From an uncultured Candidatus Melainabacteria bacterium (GTDB taxonomy: Bacteria; Cyanobacteriota; Vampirovibrionia; Gastranaerophilales; Gastranaerophilaceae), in the NCBI GenBank assembly GCA_947364235.1, contig CANARY010000003.1, forward strand, positions 120,868-184,867: a DNA stretch of 64,000 bases, read 5' to 3'. The position numbers and the translations under genes are program-made. The notes beneath the pieces were generated by a model that ran no database searches, was not told the origin of the DNA, and saw only the letters and a program-made list of their open reading frames with translations. Shown here in pieces: positions 34,035 through 41,642 of this stretch (position 1 is its first letter; each line of letters begins with the position of its first letter).

Positions 34035-35027
34035 ATGGGATTAGCCTGCTCAAATATTAGACTATTAACATTGACCGCCCGCAAAGCTGATTGCGAGCAC
34101 GGTCTTTCCATTGACTCTATGAGAAAAATGGCTCTCACTAGAGAACAGTCCAACTTGACAAAAGAATATTACAGCCGTTTGCAAGCAAAGAATATTGCTT
34201 ATTATGATAACGGCAAGTATAATAAGATTAATTATAACTATTTAATGGGATATGGTGCAAACTACACTGCAATTACTAATGGAAATAAGCCTTTAAAGGG
34301 TGAAAATTCTATGATTTTGACTGATTTTAAAGGTCAAGTTGTTTTGAGCGATGCTTATGCAAAAGCAATCACAGCTGTTTTAGGCTCTTCTGCAATGAAT
34401 TCTCAGGGCAGAGGCGGAACTTTCTCAACAGAAGAAATACCTAAAATACTTGCTGAGCTTGTTCCAGGACATTCTCCTGAAGAATTTGAAACTGTTATGA
34501 ATAATGGTAGTATAACTTCCAGCTATGAAGCTGAAGGAGTCGGTCAGTTAACAGGAGATAAAACTGGAACAGAAACGACGGTTGATAATTCTCAATCTGG
34601 TACAGATTTGATTCAAAAATTAGTTGATTTTTATTTACCAATATTTAAAGCAGCTGCTGCAAACGGCTGGACGACTGAATATAATAATGAGATGAAGCTT
34701 AATGACAATTATGTGAGTGATGCTCTTGTGAGCGGTTCATTCCAGCTTGCAACTGTTAATGAAGATGGAAACTATAATCCAGACACTTCCCTTACTTATT
34801 TTGTAACAGCCGGGCTTGTAGAATCAAGAACAGATTCTGATGTAAGAGAAGAAGTTACTGCTTGGTATAATGCAGAAAAAGAACGTATTACTGAAAAAGA
34901 AAACTGGATTGATATTGATATGGATAATTTATCTACAGAGTTGGAAGCAATAAAAACAGAAATACAATCAGTAAAAACATTAATCGATGATGCAATAAGC
35001 TCAGTATTTGACTGGGGCAGCTCATAG
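34035..35027 (+). CDS. Sigma28-driven protein of unknown function
   Basis: The 330-residue protein has no signal peptide. The N-terminal 55 residues (LLTLTARKADCEHGLSIDSMRKMALTREQSNLTKEYYSRL) look like an amphipathic helical pair of the kind seen at the ends of flagellar axial proteins. The middle is Gly/Ser/Thr-rich and acidic. The C-terminus (about 295-325, LSTELEAIKTEIQSVKTLIDDAIS) is a predicted coiled coil. Helical ends around a variable core resemble flagellin/hook-family architecture, but no family signature is present. The exact FliA promoter makes export by a flagellar-type machine plausible. Function is unproven. Confidence 0.65.
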   Translation: MGLACSNIRLLTLTARKADCEHGLSIDSMRKMALTREQSNLTKEYYSRLQAKNIAYYDNGKYNKINYNYLMGYGANYTAITNGNKPLKGENSMILTDFKGQVVLSDAYAKAITAVLGSSAMNSQGRGGTFSTEEIPKILAELVPGHSPEEFETVMNNGSITSSYEAEGVGQLTGDKTGTETTVDNSQSGTDLIQKLVDFYLPIFKAAAANGWTTEYNNEMKLNDNYVSDALVSGSFQLATVNEDGNYNPDTSLTYFVTAGLVESRTDSDVREEVTAWYNAEKERITEKENWIDIDMDNLSTELEAIKTEIQSVKTLIDDAISSVFDWGSS

Positions 35028-35061
35028 AAAAAATCGGGTCGTTTTTACGGCCCGATTTTTT
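35028..35061. terminator. Terminator between convergent genes
   Basis: A stem with A6/T6 tails and a GC core (35028-35041 with 35048-35061, one G-T wobble) directly follows the stop codon. It serves both this gene and aspS. Confidence 0.9.
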
Positions 35062-35068
35062 ATTAATA

Positions 35069-36856
35069 TTAATTTTCTTTCTTCACTGTGCTTTTAATAT
35101 GCAGTTCTCTTAGCTGCTGTAAAGAAGCTTCTCCAGGAGCATCTGACATCAAACATTTAGCACTTGCGTTTTTAGGGAAAGCAATTACATCACGAATTGA
35201 ATCAGTTCTGCAAAGAAGTGCAACAAGTCTATCTAAGCCTATTGCAAGACCGGCATGAGGAGGTGTACCGTATTGAAGAGCGTTTACCATAAATCCGAAT
35301 TTTTCTGTCGCTTCTTCTTCTGTTAATCCTAAAGCTTTGAAGATTTTCTTTTGTACTTCAGAAGAATGGATTCTAACTGAACCGCCGCCTAATTCTGTAC
35401 CGTTATAAACAATATCATAAGCAATAGATTTAACATTTCCTAAATCACCGCTGTCAAGCTTGTCTAAATCTTCTAAGTTAGGAGAAGTGAACGGATGGTG
35501 CATTGCCATGTATCTGCCTTCTTCTTCAGAGTATTCAAACATAGGGAAGTCAACAACCCAAAGTAAGTTATGTTTGCTATCGTCGATTAAATTCAAAGAT
35601 TTTCCAAAATGTAATCTTAGTCTGCCCATAATGTCATAAACTAATTTTGGTTTATCAGCAACGAAGAAAATAATATCTCCTGCTTCTGCTCCGGCTCTTT
35701 GCTGAATAGCTTTAGCTTGTTCTTCTGTTACAAATTTAAGAACAGGAGATTTTGCAGTTCCGTCTTCGTTGTAAATGATATTAGCAAGAGCTTTTGCACC
35801 GAAAGATACAGCTAGTTTTGTAATATCATCGATATCTTTTCTTGAATATTTAGCTCCGTCTGGGATTCTAATACCGCGAACAATTCCGCCGTTTTGAAGA
35901 GTTTTCTTTACGATTTCAAATTCGGACTCAAGAATAATGTCGCCGATGTCGAATAGTTCTAAGCCAAATCTTGTGTCAGGTTTATCAGAGCCGAATCTAT
36001 CCATAGCTTCCTGCCAAGGCATTTGGATAAATGGAGGCTTAACCTCAACTCCTGCAGCTTTAAATGCTTCGACAATAAGACCTTCAACTGTTTCGATTAC
36101 ATCTTGTTGCTCAACAAAAGAAAGCTCCATGTCGATTTGTGTGAACTCAGGCTGTCTGTCAGCTCTTAGGTCTTCATCACGGAAACATTTTGCGATTTGG
36201 TAATATCTTTCAATGCCGCCAACCATAAGGAGCTGTTTAAATATTTGCGGAGATTGCGGAAGTGCAAAGAATTTTCCTTCTTGAACTCTTGAAGGAACGA
36301 GGTAATCTCTTGCTCCTTCCGGAGTTGTTTTAATTAATATAGGAGTTTCAACTTCCAAGAAACTTTGTTTGTTCAAGTAATTTCTCACTGCTTGACAAAT
36401 GTTATGCCTTGTTGTGAGGTTATGAAGCATTTTTTCGTTTCTGATATCAAGGTATCTGTATTTTAGACGAACATCTTCTGATACATTGTCATCACCAAGA
36501 ACGAAAGGAAGCACTTTAGATTCAGAAAGAATTTCAACTGATTCCGGATACATTTCTACTTGACCTGTCGGATATTTTTCGTTGTAAGTTTCTTCAGGTC
36601 TTTTTGTAACTTTGCCTTTTGCAGTAATAACGTATTCGCTTCTTACTTTTTCTAGAGCTTTATGCACGTCCGGATTAATTTGCGGGTTAGCAACAAGCTG
36701 GAAAAATCCGCTTCTGTCTCTAAGTTCTATAAATAAGATACCGCCAAGGTCTCTAACTGTAGATACCCAGCCGGATAAAGTAACTTCTTCATTTAAATTG
36801 CTGAGGTTAAGCTCACCGCAATTATGTGACTTCATTCTGGTTTTCAATTCATTCAT
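35069..36856 (-). CDS. aspS: Aspartyl-tRNA synthetase
   Basis: The 595-residue class II synthetase has an N-terminal OB anticodon-binding domain (VTLSGWVSTVRDLGGILFIELRDRSG), motif 2 (FRDEDLRADRQPEFTQIDMELSF), a bacterial insertion domain (about 290-410) and motif 3 (GLAIGLDRLVALL). It charges tRNA-Asp; the bacterial form may also charge tRNA-Asn. I chose ATG 36856 (GGGAG upstream) over a TTG 51 bp earlier. Length matches the bacterial family. Confidence 0.97.
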   Translation of the reverse strand: MNELKTRMKSHNCGELNLSNLNEEVTLSGWVSTVRDLGGILFIELRDRSGFFQLVANPQINPDVHKALEKVRSEYVITAKGKVTKRPEETYNEKYPTGQVEMYPESVEILSESKVLPFVLGDDNVSEDVRLKYRYLDIRNEKMLHNLTTRHNICQAVRNYLNKQSFLEVETPILIKTTPEGARDYLVPSRVQEGKFFALPQSPQIFKQLLMVGGIERYYQIAKCFRDEDLRADRQPEFTQIDMELSFVEQQDVIETVEGLIVEAFKAAGVEVKPPFIQMPWQEAMDRFGSDKPDTRFGLELFDIGDIILESEFEIVKKTLQNGGIVRGIRIPDGAKYSRKDIDDITKLAVSFGAKALANIIYNEDGTAKSPVLKFVTEEQAKAIQQRAGAEAGDIIFFVADKPKLVYDIMGRLRLHFGKSLNLIDDSKHNLLWVVDFPMFEYSEEEGRYMAMHHPFTSPNLEDLDKLDSGDLGNVKSIAYDIVYNGTELGGGSVRIHSSEVQKKIFKALGLTEEEATEKFGFMVNALQYGTPPHAGLAIGLDRLVALLCRTDSIRDVIAFPKNASAKCLMSDAPGEASLQQLRELHIKSTVKKEN

Positions 36857-36934
36857 CTCCCTATTAATAATTCTATAGTGCCCTAAAATAGTAACAAAAA
36901 CATGCAAAATTGTAAATAATGTTATAATAAATAT

Positions 36935-37735
36935 ATGGCTAAAAAGAAAAATAAATTAAAAAAACAAGATGTTTTGGTAGTTGTAGGCAGCGAATATTAT
37001 CATATTAAAACACCTGCCGGTCAAGAACGTCAAGCTGCAGCTTTTGCTTTTTGTTCAAGTGCAATTAAATTAAGCGAAACAGACCCTCTTCTTTCGCTTG
37101 AAAGATTTAATGAAGCATTAAAAATGGATAAAAATTATACCCAGGCATATTATAGCAGAGGTATTCTGTATAAAAAACTTGGCAGAGAAGAAGATGCTTT
37201 AAAGGATTTTACAAAAGTAATTGAGCTTGGAGAAAGAACAAAAAATATTTACTGGGAAAAAGCTTTAACAGAGGAAAAACTGCGTCTATTTAAGGAAGCT
37301 CTAGAAGATTATAATATTGCAATGACATTTGATGACAATGATGCGCAGCTTTATAATGATAGAGGTGTGGTATATGATTCTCTTGGTTTTCATAAAGAAG
37401 CTTTGAAAGATTATGATAAAGCTATTAAATTGAATCCTGCGCTAGCACCTGCATATTGTAACAAAGGAATTCTTTATTGTGTTTTAGGTCAGTTTAAAAA
37501 GGCTGTTAAGCTTTTTACAAAAGCAACAGAGTTGAAAGAAAATTTTCTCTGGGCAATTTTTAATAGAGGAATTTGCTATTATCAACAAAACTTATATGAT
37601 TTAGCAATAAAAGATTTTCAAAAAGTTTTGGAGCCTAATCCTGAACAACACGAAGCATATTGTTTTATGGGAGCATCATTACTTTCAAAAAATCAGTGTA
37701 ATGAAAGCCTGCAGTATTTGAATAAAGCAATATAG
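36935..37735 (+). CDS. TPR protein, N-terminal part of an interrupted TPR-DUF2971 gene
   Basis: The 266-residue protein consists mostly of TPR units from about residue 45 (PLLSLERFNEALKMDKNYTQAYYSRGILY, then further repeats each about 34 long). It ends abruptly in the middle of a repeat: YLNKAI then TAG. Beyond the TAG the same frame continues LCPSSMHSYFYKAKCLKKLGK, exactly the missing half of that repeat, then a DUF2971 domain. A GAG to TAG change is the simplest explanation. A good -10 (TATAAT) lies shortly upstream. The fragment could still fold as a TPR scaffold. Confidence 0.75.
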   Translation: MAKKKNKLKKQDVLVVVGSEYYHIKTPAGQERQAAAFAFCSSAIKLSETDPLLSLERFNEALKMDKNYTQAYYSRGILYKKLGREEDALKDFTKVIELGERTKNIYWEKALTEEKLRLFKEALEDYNIAMTFDDNDAQLYNDRGVVYDSLGFHKEALKDYDKAIKLNPALAPAYCNKGILYCVLGQFKKAVKLFTKATELKENFLWAIFNRGICYYQQNLYDLAIKDFQKVLEPNPEQHEAYCFMGASLLSKNQCNESLQYLNKAI

Positions 37736-37750
37736 CTCTGTCCTTCTAGT

Positions 37751-38494
37751 ATGCATTCTTATTTTTATAAAGCAAAGTGTTTGAAAAAATTAGGTAAGAA
37801 AGAAGAACGGTTATTTTGTTTGAAACAAACTTTGGTTTATCAGCTTTCGCTTTGCAATACACTTGAGCGGGGCAAAATAAAACTTTGGCTTTATAGAGGA
37901 ATCAATGATTATACATTGGATATGTTGAAGAATAATTATTTGTGGTTTTCGGAAAGATCTCAGCTTAACGATCCATTAGACTGTTTGTTTTATGAAAAAA
38001 TAGCAGGTGCCGATATGCTCGAAATAATTAGAAGTGTAAGAGTGCGTTCGTTTTCTGTTTGTGATAGTGAATACAATGCTCTTTTATGGGCGCATTATGC
38101 AGATGGGGCTCGTAGAATTATTATAGAATACGAATTTGATATTGAAGACTTAATAAAAAATAATATATTTATTAATCAAGTTGAATATTCAGATTTTTTG
38201 CGTCCACAACAAACAATGCCAGAGTTTATAGATTATGGAAAAAGTTATTTTAATAAAACTTTGAGCTGGCAGGTAGAAAAAGAATGGCGATTGGTCACGC
38301 TGGCGGAAAATTTAAAAGATGAACATAAATTGACGAATATGTTTAAGATTAAGAATATAACGTTTGGATTGGCTGCAAAAGATGAAGATAAAAAACTTAT
38401 ACAATCTATTGTAAAAGGCTGCAAGTTTTATGAAATGGAATGCGGTGACATTATTAGTGGAGAAAGTGCTATAAAGCGAATTGCGTTGAATTAA
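37751..38494 (+). CDS. DUF2971 protein, C-terminal part of the interrupted gene
   Basis: The 247-residue reading frame begins inside a TPR repeat (MHSYFYKAKCLKKLGKKEERLFCLKQTL) and continues into a DUF2971 domain: KLWLYRGINDYTLDMLKNNYLWFSERSQLNDPLDC, then VCDSEYNALLWAHYADGARRIIIEYEF and QVEKEWRLV. No ribosome site precedes the ATG, and it is in the same frame as the preceding gene, 15 bases after its TAG. This strongly suggests a single ancestral 519-codon gene. DUF2971 function is not established. If the stop is real, this half is probably silent. Confidence 0.7.
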   Translation: MHSYFYKAKCLKKLGKKEERLFCLKQTLVYQLSLCNTLERGKIKLWLYRGINDYTLDMLKNNYLWFSERSQLNDPLDCLFYEKIAGADMLEIIRSVRVRSFSVCDSEYNALLWAHYADGARRIIIEYEFDIEDLIKNNIFINQVEYSDFLRPQQTMPEFIDYGKSYFNKTLSWQVEKEWRLVTLAENLKDEHKLTNMFKIKNITFGLAAKDEDKKLIQSIVKGCKFYEMECGDIISGESAIKRIALN

Positions 38495-38547
38495 ACTTGG
38501 GCATTATGGAGTTATTCTATCGGGCATTTTGACCAAAAGTTAAAATC

Positions 38548-38926
38548 TGGAGATGGCGGGAGTCGAACCCGCGTCCAATGTGGATAAAAACGAACTTCTA
38601 CGAGTGTAGTAACTTTTTATCTCGGTTCAATACGGAAAGTTACGTAACCTGCTTTAAACCAAAGACTTTTTGCGGAAGCCTAACCTCCAATGGTAAATCT
38701 TGATGTGCATACCATCATTTGCACACTGCATCTTGCATAATGTCGTCACCCTAAGCGGCAAGCTGGCTTAGTTAGACGGGCTGTTAGGCAGCTTTTGCCA
38801 TTCTGTAGTCAGCCAATGAAACAACTTTGTTGTCATTTAATTTAATTTGCTCGTTGATAAGCGGGAACAGCGCCCGCACTCGCCATCCGGATCTACCGAT
38901 CACAGCGTCAAAACCAGTACATCCCC
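38548..38926 (-). ncRNA. ssrA: Transfer-messenger RNA (tmRNA)
   Basis: Both tRNA-like ends are clear on minus: the 5' GGGGATG (from 38926) pairs with CATCTCC before the discriminator A at 38548, and the T-arm GGTTCGACTCC is intact. CCA is not encoded. The tag frame ends NDNKVVSLADYRMAKAA then TAA, followed by the pseudoknot-rich region. It rescues stalled ribosomes with SmpB and marks the product for proteolysis. Length is about 379 nt. The tag ends AKAA rather than the usual LAA. Confidence 0.95.
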
Positions 38927-38959
38927 ATGTTTAATTAACTTTTCAATGTTCGTAAAGAC

Positions 38960-38988
38960 AGTATAAACGATATTTACCCCTTTATCAA
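38960..38988 (-). promoter_or_regulatory. tmRNA promoter inside the 3' end of the UDG gene
   Basis: TTGATA (38988-38983), a 17-base spacer and TATACT (38965-38960) lie about 35 bases upstream of mature tmRNA, leaving a leader for RNase P to remove. Confidence 0.65.
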
Positions 38989-39561
38989 GCCTTTAATCTT
39001 TTTCAAATCTTTAAGCATCAAATCTCTTGGACTGCCTTCTTCAAGCGAATGGTATCTCAAAAGATATGAAGGGTGAAAAATCGGTATACATTTTCTAACC
39101 TGTCCGCCAATTTCAAGTTCTAAAACTTCTCCCCTGATTTTGGAAATTGCTGCTTTTTTATCGTAAAAAGATTTTAAAGCAGTTGCACCGCAAAAAATCA
39201 TTACTTCAGGATTAATAGTTTCAATTTGTTTTAAAAGATAACTTTCGCAAGCAGCTTTTTCAGCGTCGCTTGGTACGCGGTTTTGCGGCGGACGGCATTT
39301 TACAGTGTTTATTATGTATAAATCTTCTGCTCTGGAAATCCCTGCTTTTTCAAGAAATCCGTTGAGAAGCTTGCCGGCTCTTCCTACAAAAGGAGTTCCT
39401 GTTTTATCTTCGTTTTCTCCTGGTGCTTCGCCGATTAAAATTGCTTTTGCACTCTTAGGATTGCCGTCTGAAAATACAATATTGCTCCGCGTTTTACCAA
39501 GCTCGCATTTTAAACAGCTCTGGCATTCTTTTTTTAAATCCGATAAAATTTGTTCCTTCAT
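38974..39561 (-). CDS. Family 4 uracil-DNA glycosylase
   Basis: The 195-residue Fe-S uracil-DNA glycosylase has an N-terminal cysteine pair (CQSCLKC), motif GEAPGENEDKTGTPFVG (about 45-61) with the catalytic acid, and HPSYLLR (about 163-169) as the second active-site motif; further Cys residues at about 89 and 105 complete the cluster. It removes uracil from DNA in base-excision repair. It lies 3 bp from the flavin reductase-rubredoxin gene and hosts the tmRNA promoter in its last codons. Confidence 0.93.
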   Translation of the reverse strand: MKEQILSDLKKECQSCLKCELGKTRSNIVFSDGNPKSAKAILIGEAPGENEDKTGTPFVGRAGKLLNGFLEKAGISRAEDLYIINTVKCRPPQNRVPSDAEKAACESYLLKQIETINPEVMIFCGATALKSFYDKKAAISKIRGEVLELEIGGQVRKCIPIFHPSYLLRYHSLEEGSPRDLMLKDLKKIKGLIKG

Positions 39562-39564
39562 TCT

Positions 39565-40170
39565 TCAACCTATCCTTTCAAAATCAATAGCACCATGTTT
39601 GCATACAGGACAAATATAGTCTGCCGGCAGTACTTCGTTTTCATAAATAAATCCGCAAATTTTACATCTCCAGCCTTTTTTATTTGTATTCTGAGGTTTT
39701 GGTTTAATGTTTTTCTGATAATAAGTGTAAGTGGCAGCAGGCTCATCTGAAAGAGTTTCAGCTGCAACAAGCTGAGCTATGAACATTATGTGTGTGCCTA
39801 AATCAATTTCTTGCTGAACATAAGCTGACATAAAAGAGTTTGTGTTTTGAGTAATATACAAAACTCCGTTCGGGCTTCTTTTTGTATCTAAGAAATCAGC
39901 GAACTTGTCAGAATCTCTGCCGGAATGGAACCCGAAATGTTCAAAAATGCTAAATTTAGCACTTTCTGCAAGAATTGATATGTTAAATTTTTTTGTTTTC
40001 TGTATCATACCAGTTGTGTAATTACGTTTATTAACCGCAATAGCAATTTGGCAAGGGTCAGAAGTTACTTGCATTACAGTATTAATAATGCATCCGTTGT
40101 CTCTGCCGTCTTCATTAGCAGTTAGGACGTATAAACCGTAGCCTATATTAAAAAGTACCTTTGTATCCAT
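39565..40170 (-). CDS. Flavin reductase-rubredoxin fusion (high-molecular-weight rubredoxin)
   Basis: The 201-residue protein has an N-terminal flavin reductase-like FMN-binding split barrel (about 5-155, with NTVMQVTSDPCQIAIAVNKRNYT and HIMFIAQLVAAE) and a C-terminal rubredoxin domain (about 167-200). The latter has CKICGFIYE and CPVCKHG, giving all four iron-binding Cys. Such proteins pass electrons from NAD(P)H to flavodiiron oxygen/NO reductases in anaerobes, which suggests oxidative-stress defence. No flavodiiron gene is adjacent. Confidence 0.88.
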   Translation of the reverse strand: MDTKVLFNIGYGLYVLTANEDGRDNGCIINTVMQVTSDPCQIAIAVNKRNYTTGMIQKTKKFNISILAESAKFSIFEHFGFHSGRDSDKFADFLDTKRSPNGVLYITQNTNSFMSAYVQQEIDLGTHIMFIAQLVAAETLSDEPAATYTYYQKNIKPKPQNTNKKGWRCKICGFIYENEVLPADYICPVCKHGAIDFERIG

Positions 40171-40226
40171 AGTTGTCTCCTTTGTTACAATTTAACATCA
40201 ATTTACAGTAAAAGTAAACAAAAACC

Positions 40227-40256
40227 TTGACAATAATACTATATTCATACTAAACT
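40227..40256 (+). promoter_or_regulatory. rpmI-rplT promoter
   Basis: A perfect TTGACA (40227-40232), an 18-base spacer and TAAACT (40251-40256) start a leader of about 115 nt ahead of rpmI. Confidence 0.7.
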
Positions 40257-40262
40257 TATTCA

Positions 40263-40377
40263 TGCCGAAGTATAGTGCTATGGTATGCCTTACTCGGAGT
40301 AGTAGTAAAATAGGTAAACAGGGTAAATCCGGCTGGGAATGTTATTCCAACCCATATATTACCCCAAGGAGATGAAA
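40263..40377 (+). promoter_or_regulatory. Structured rpmI-rplT leader, candidate L20 control element
   Basis: The leader contains an imperfect GC hairpin around GGCTGGGAAT and ATTCCAACCC (about 40331-40356), followed by AAGGAG at the rpmI start. Autogenous control by L20 binding a leader is known in other bacteria. Here it is inferred only from position and the hairpin. Confidence 0.4.
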
Positions 40378-40587
40378 ATGCCAAAATTAAAAACACATCG
40401 TGCCGCTGCTAAAAGATACAAAGTTACCGGCACTGGTAAAATCACAAGAAGACATGCAGGTATCGGCCACTTGCTTCAACACAAGTCTGAATCAAGAAAA
40501 CGTAAGATTTTCGGAGATGTTGTAATTTCTGAAACTCACGAAAAATTGATTTCAAAAGAGTTACCTTACAAGAAGTATGCTAGATAG
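40378..40587 (+). CDS. rpmI: Ribosomal protein L35
   Basis: The 69-residue basic protein begins MPKLKTHRAAAKRYKVTGTGKI and contains RRHAGIGHLLQHKS, the L35 signature. ATG 40378 is chosen for AAGGAG at the right distance; an earlier in-frame start lies in the leader. It is a component of the large ribosomal subunit. It pairs with rplT but the usual upstream infC is missing. Confidence 0.97.
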   Translation: MPKLKTHRAAAKRYKVTGTGKITRRHAGIGHLLQHKSESRKRKIFGDVVISETHEKLISKELPYKKYAR

Positions 40588-40599
40588 GAGTGTTGAACA

Positions 40600-40950
40600 A
40601 TGAGAATTAGACGTGGAAATGTATGTCGTAACAGACACAAAAAAATATTAAAGCTTGCTAAAGGCTTCAAAGGTGCAAGAAGCAGAATATTTAAGGTTGC
40701 TAACATTGCTGTAATGAAAGCTCTTAAGTATGCTTACAGAGATAGACGCGCTACAAAACGTAATATGCGTCGTTTATGGATTGTAAGAATCAATGCAGCT
40801 GTAAGAGAACAAGGCTTGAGCTATTCAAGATTTGTTAATGCTTGCAAAAAAGCTAACATTCAAGTTAACAGAAAAATGCTTGCTGACCTTGCAGTAAATG
40901 ATAAAGAAGCTTTTGCAGTAGTTGTAGAAGCAGCTAAAGCAGCGCTATAA
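40600..40950 (+). CDS. rplT: Ribosomal protein L20
   Basis: The 116-residue protein begins [35 protein letters not shown] and has the L20 core [21 protein letters not shown]. It binds 23S rRNA early in assembly and often represses its own operon. It follows rpmI by 12 bp with GGAG upstream and is ended by a terminator. Confidence 0.97.
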   Translation: MRIRRGNVCRNRHKKILKLAKGFKGARSRIFKVANIAVMKALKYAYRDRRATKRNMRRLWIVRINAAVREQGLSYSRFVNACKKANIQVNRKMLADLAVNDKEAFAVVVEAAKAAL

Positions 40951-40970
40951 TTTTTATAGGTCTTAAAAAG

Positions 40971-41005
40971 AAACTCCTTGCTTAATAAAGCAAGGAGTTT
41001 CTTTG
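40971..41005 (+). terminator. Terminator after rplT
   Basis: A 13-bp perfect stem (40971-40983 with 40988-41000) has a short loop and a T-rich tail. It also separates rplT from the convergent gene at 41039. Confidence 0.88.
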
Positions 41006-41038
41006 TTTTTATGAGGAAATGGAGGAGAAAATTTGTTT

Positions 41039-41449
41039 TTAAAAGTCTGCTACAAACATTTGACCAGTGGTTGTTTCGGTTTCTTTATTAAGAGCTTGAC
41101 GAGTAAAGAACATTTGCTTGCCGTTTGCTTGCAGCTCAGCATTGTATATTCGTTCGTCGAATATATTTTCGTATTTTTCGAGCCATTCTGCTAGCGGCTT
41201 AAATATATCACCAACAGCTCCAACTGCAGTATCGCCGATTTGCTGAATTACACGCTTTCCGATACCGAGTTCTGCCATTTTTTCTGAAAGTGTTAAACTT
41301 AAAAAAGTATTATTTTCAACCGCTTCTTGTGCACGCTGTATGTCGCGCTGCTCCATTGCAGCTTTGCCGTTTTCAGCCGCAGTATATTGACGGTTGTTAT
41401 AATTTTTGTACTCGTTTAAGAATGAATTCAGATTAAATGATTCTGCCAT
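41039..41449 (-). CDS. Small sigma28-driven protein of unknown function
   Basis: The 136-residue protein has no signal peptide. Residues 1-60 are helical and charged (NSFLNEYKNYNNRQYTAAENGKAAMEQRDIQRAQEAVE), the middle is amphipathic (LSEKMAELGIGKRVIQQIGDTAVGAVGDIFKPL) and the C-terminus ends TTTGQMFVADF. No family is recognised. The promoter on minus has a perfect FliA match with the exact 11-base spacer (41505-41479), the strongest in the window. It is divergent from a second FliA-type promoter driving the EF-hand/LysM protein. Size and architecture would fit an export chaperone or a small exported protein. Confidence 0.65.
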   Translation of the reverse strand: MAESFNLNSFLNEYKNYNNRQYTAAENGKAAMEQRDIQRAQEAVENNTFLSLTLSEKMAELGIGKRVIQQIGDTAVGAVGDIFKPLAEWLEKYENIFDERIYNAELQANGKQMFFTRQALNKETETTTGQMFVADF

Positions 41450-41478
41450 ATCCTTTGTCCCTGTTCTTTGTATTTATG

Positions 41479-41505
41479 TTATCGGCATTTTTTTTGAAAA
41501 CTTTA
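41479..41505 (-). promoter_or_regulatory. Sigma28 (FliA-type) promoter 2, perfect consensus
   Basis: On minus, TAAAGTTT (41505-41498), exactly 11 bases, then GCCGATAA (41486-41479). Both boxes and the spacer match the FliA consensus without a mismatch. Confidence 0.88.
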
Positions 41506-41572
41506 GGATTTAAGATAAAATATTTACAATAATTTACAAAGTAACGGTTTGTAACAAAAATTGTGCATTTGC

Positions 41573-41599
41573 TAAAGTTTTTTCTAAATGTGCCGTAAA
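41573..41599 (+). promoter_or_regulatory. Sigma28 (FliA-type) promoter 3
   Basis: TAAAGTTT (41573-41580), exactly 11 bases, then GCCGTAAA (41592-41599), with two mismatches in the -10 box. It faces the EF-hand/LysM gene and is back to back with promoter 2. Confidence 0.72.
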
Positions 41600-41642
41600 C
41601 ATAATTATAAAATGTAGGCTCGTTATGAAAGGAGTATTTTTT

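Noticed and set aside
36935..38494. TAG recoded as an amino acid
   Set aside because: TAG ends gspF, pgk, bioY and the LysM gene normally, so only this gene would need recoding; a nonsense mutation is simpler.
38966..38982. GGGGTAAAT core as a repeat-family member
   Set aside because: It has no ACTACAAG box or extended similarity and is explained as the spacer of the tmRNA promoter and the end of the UDG gene.
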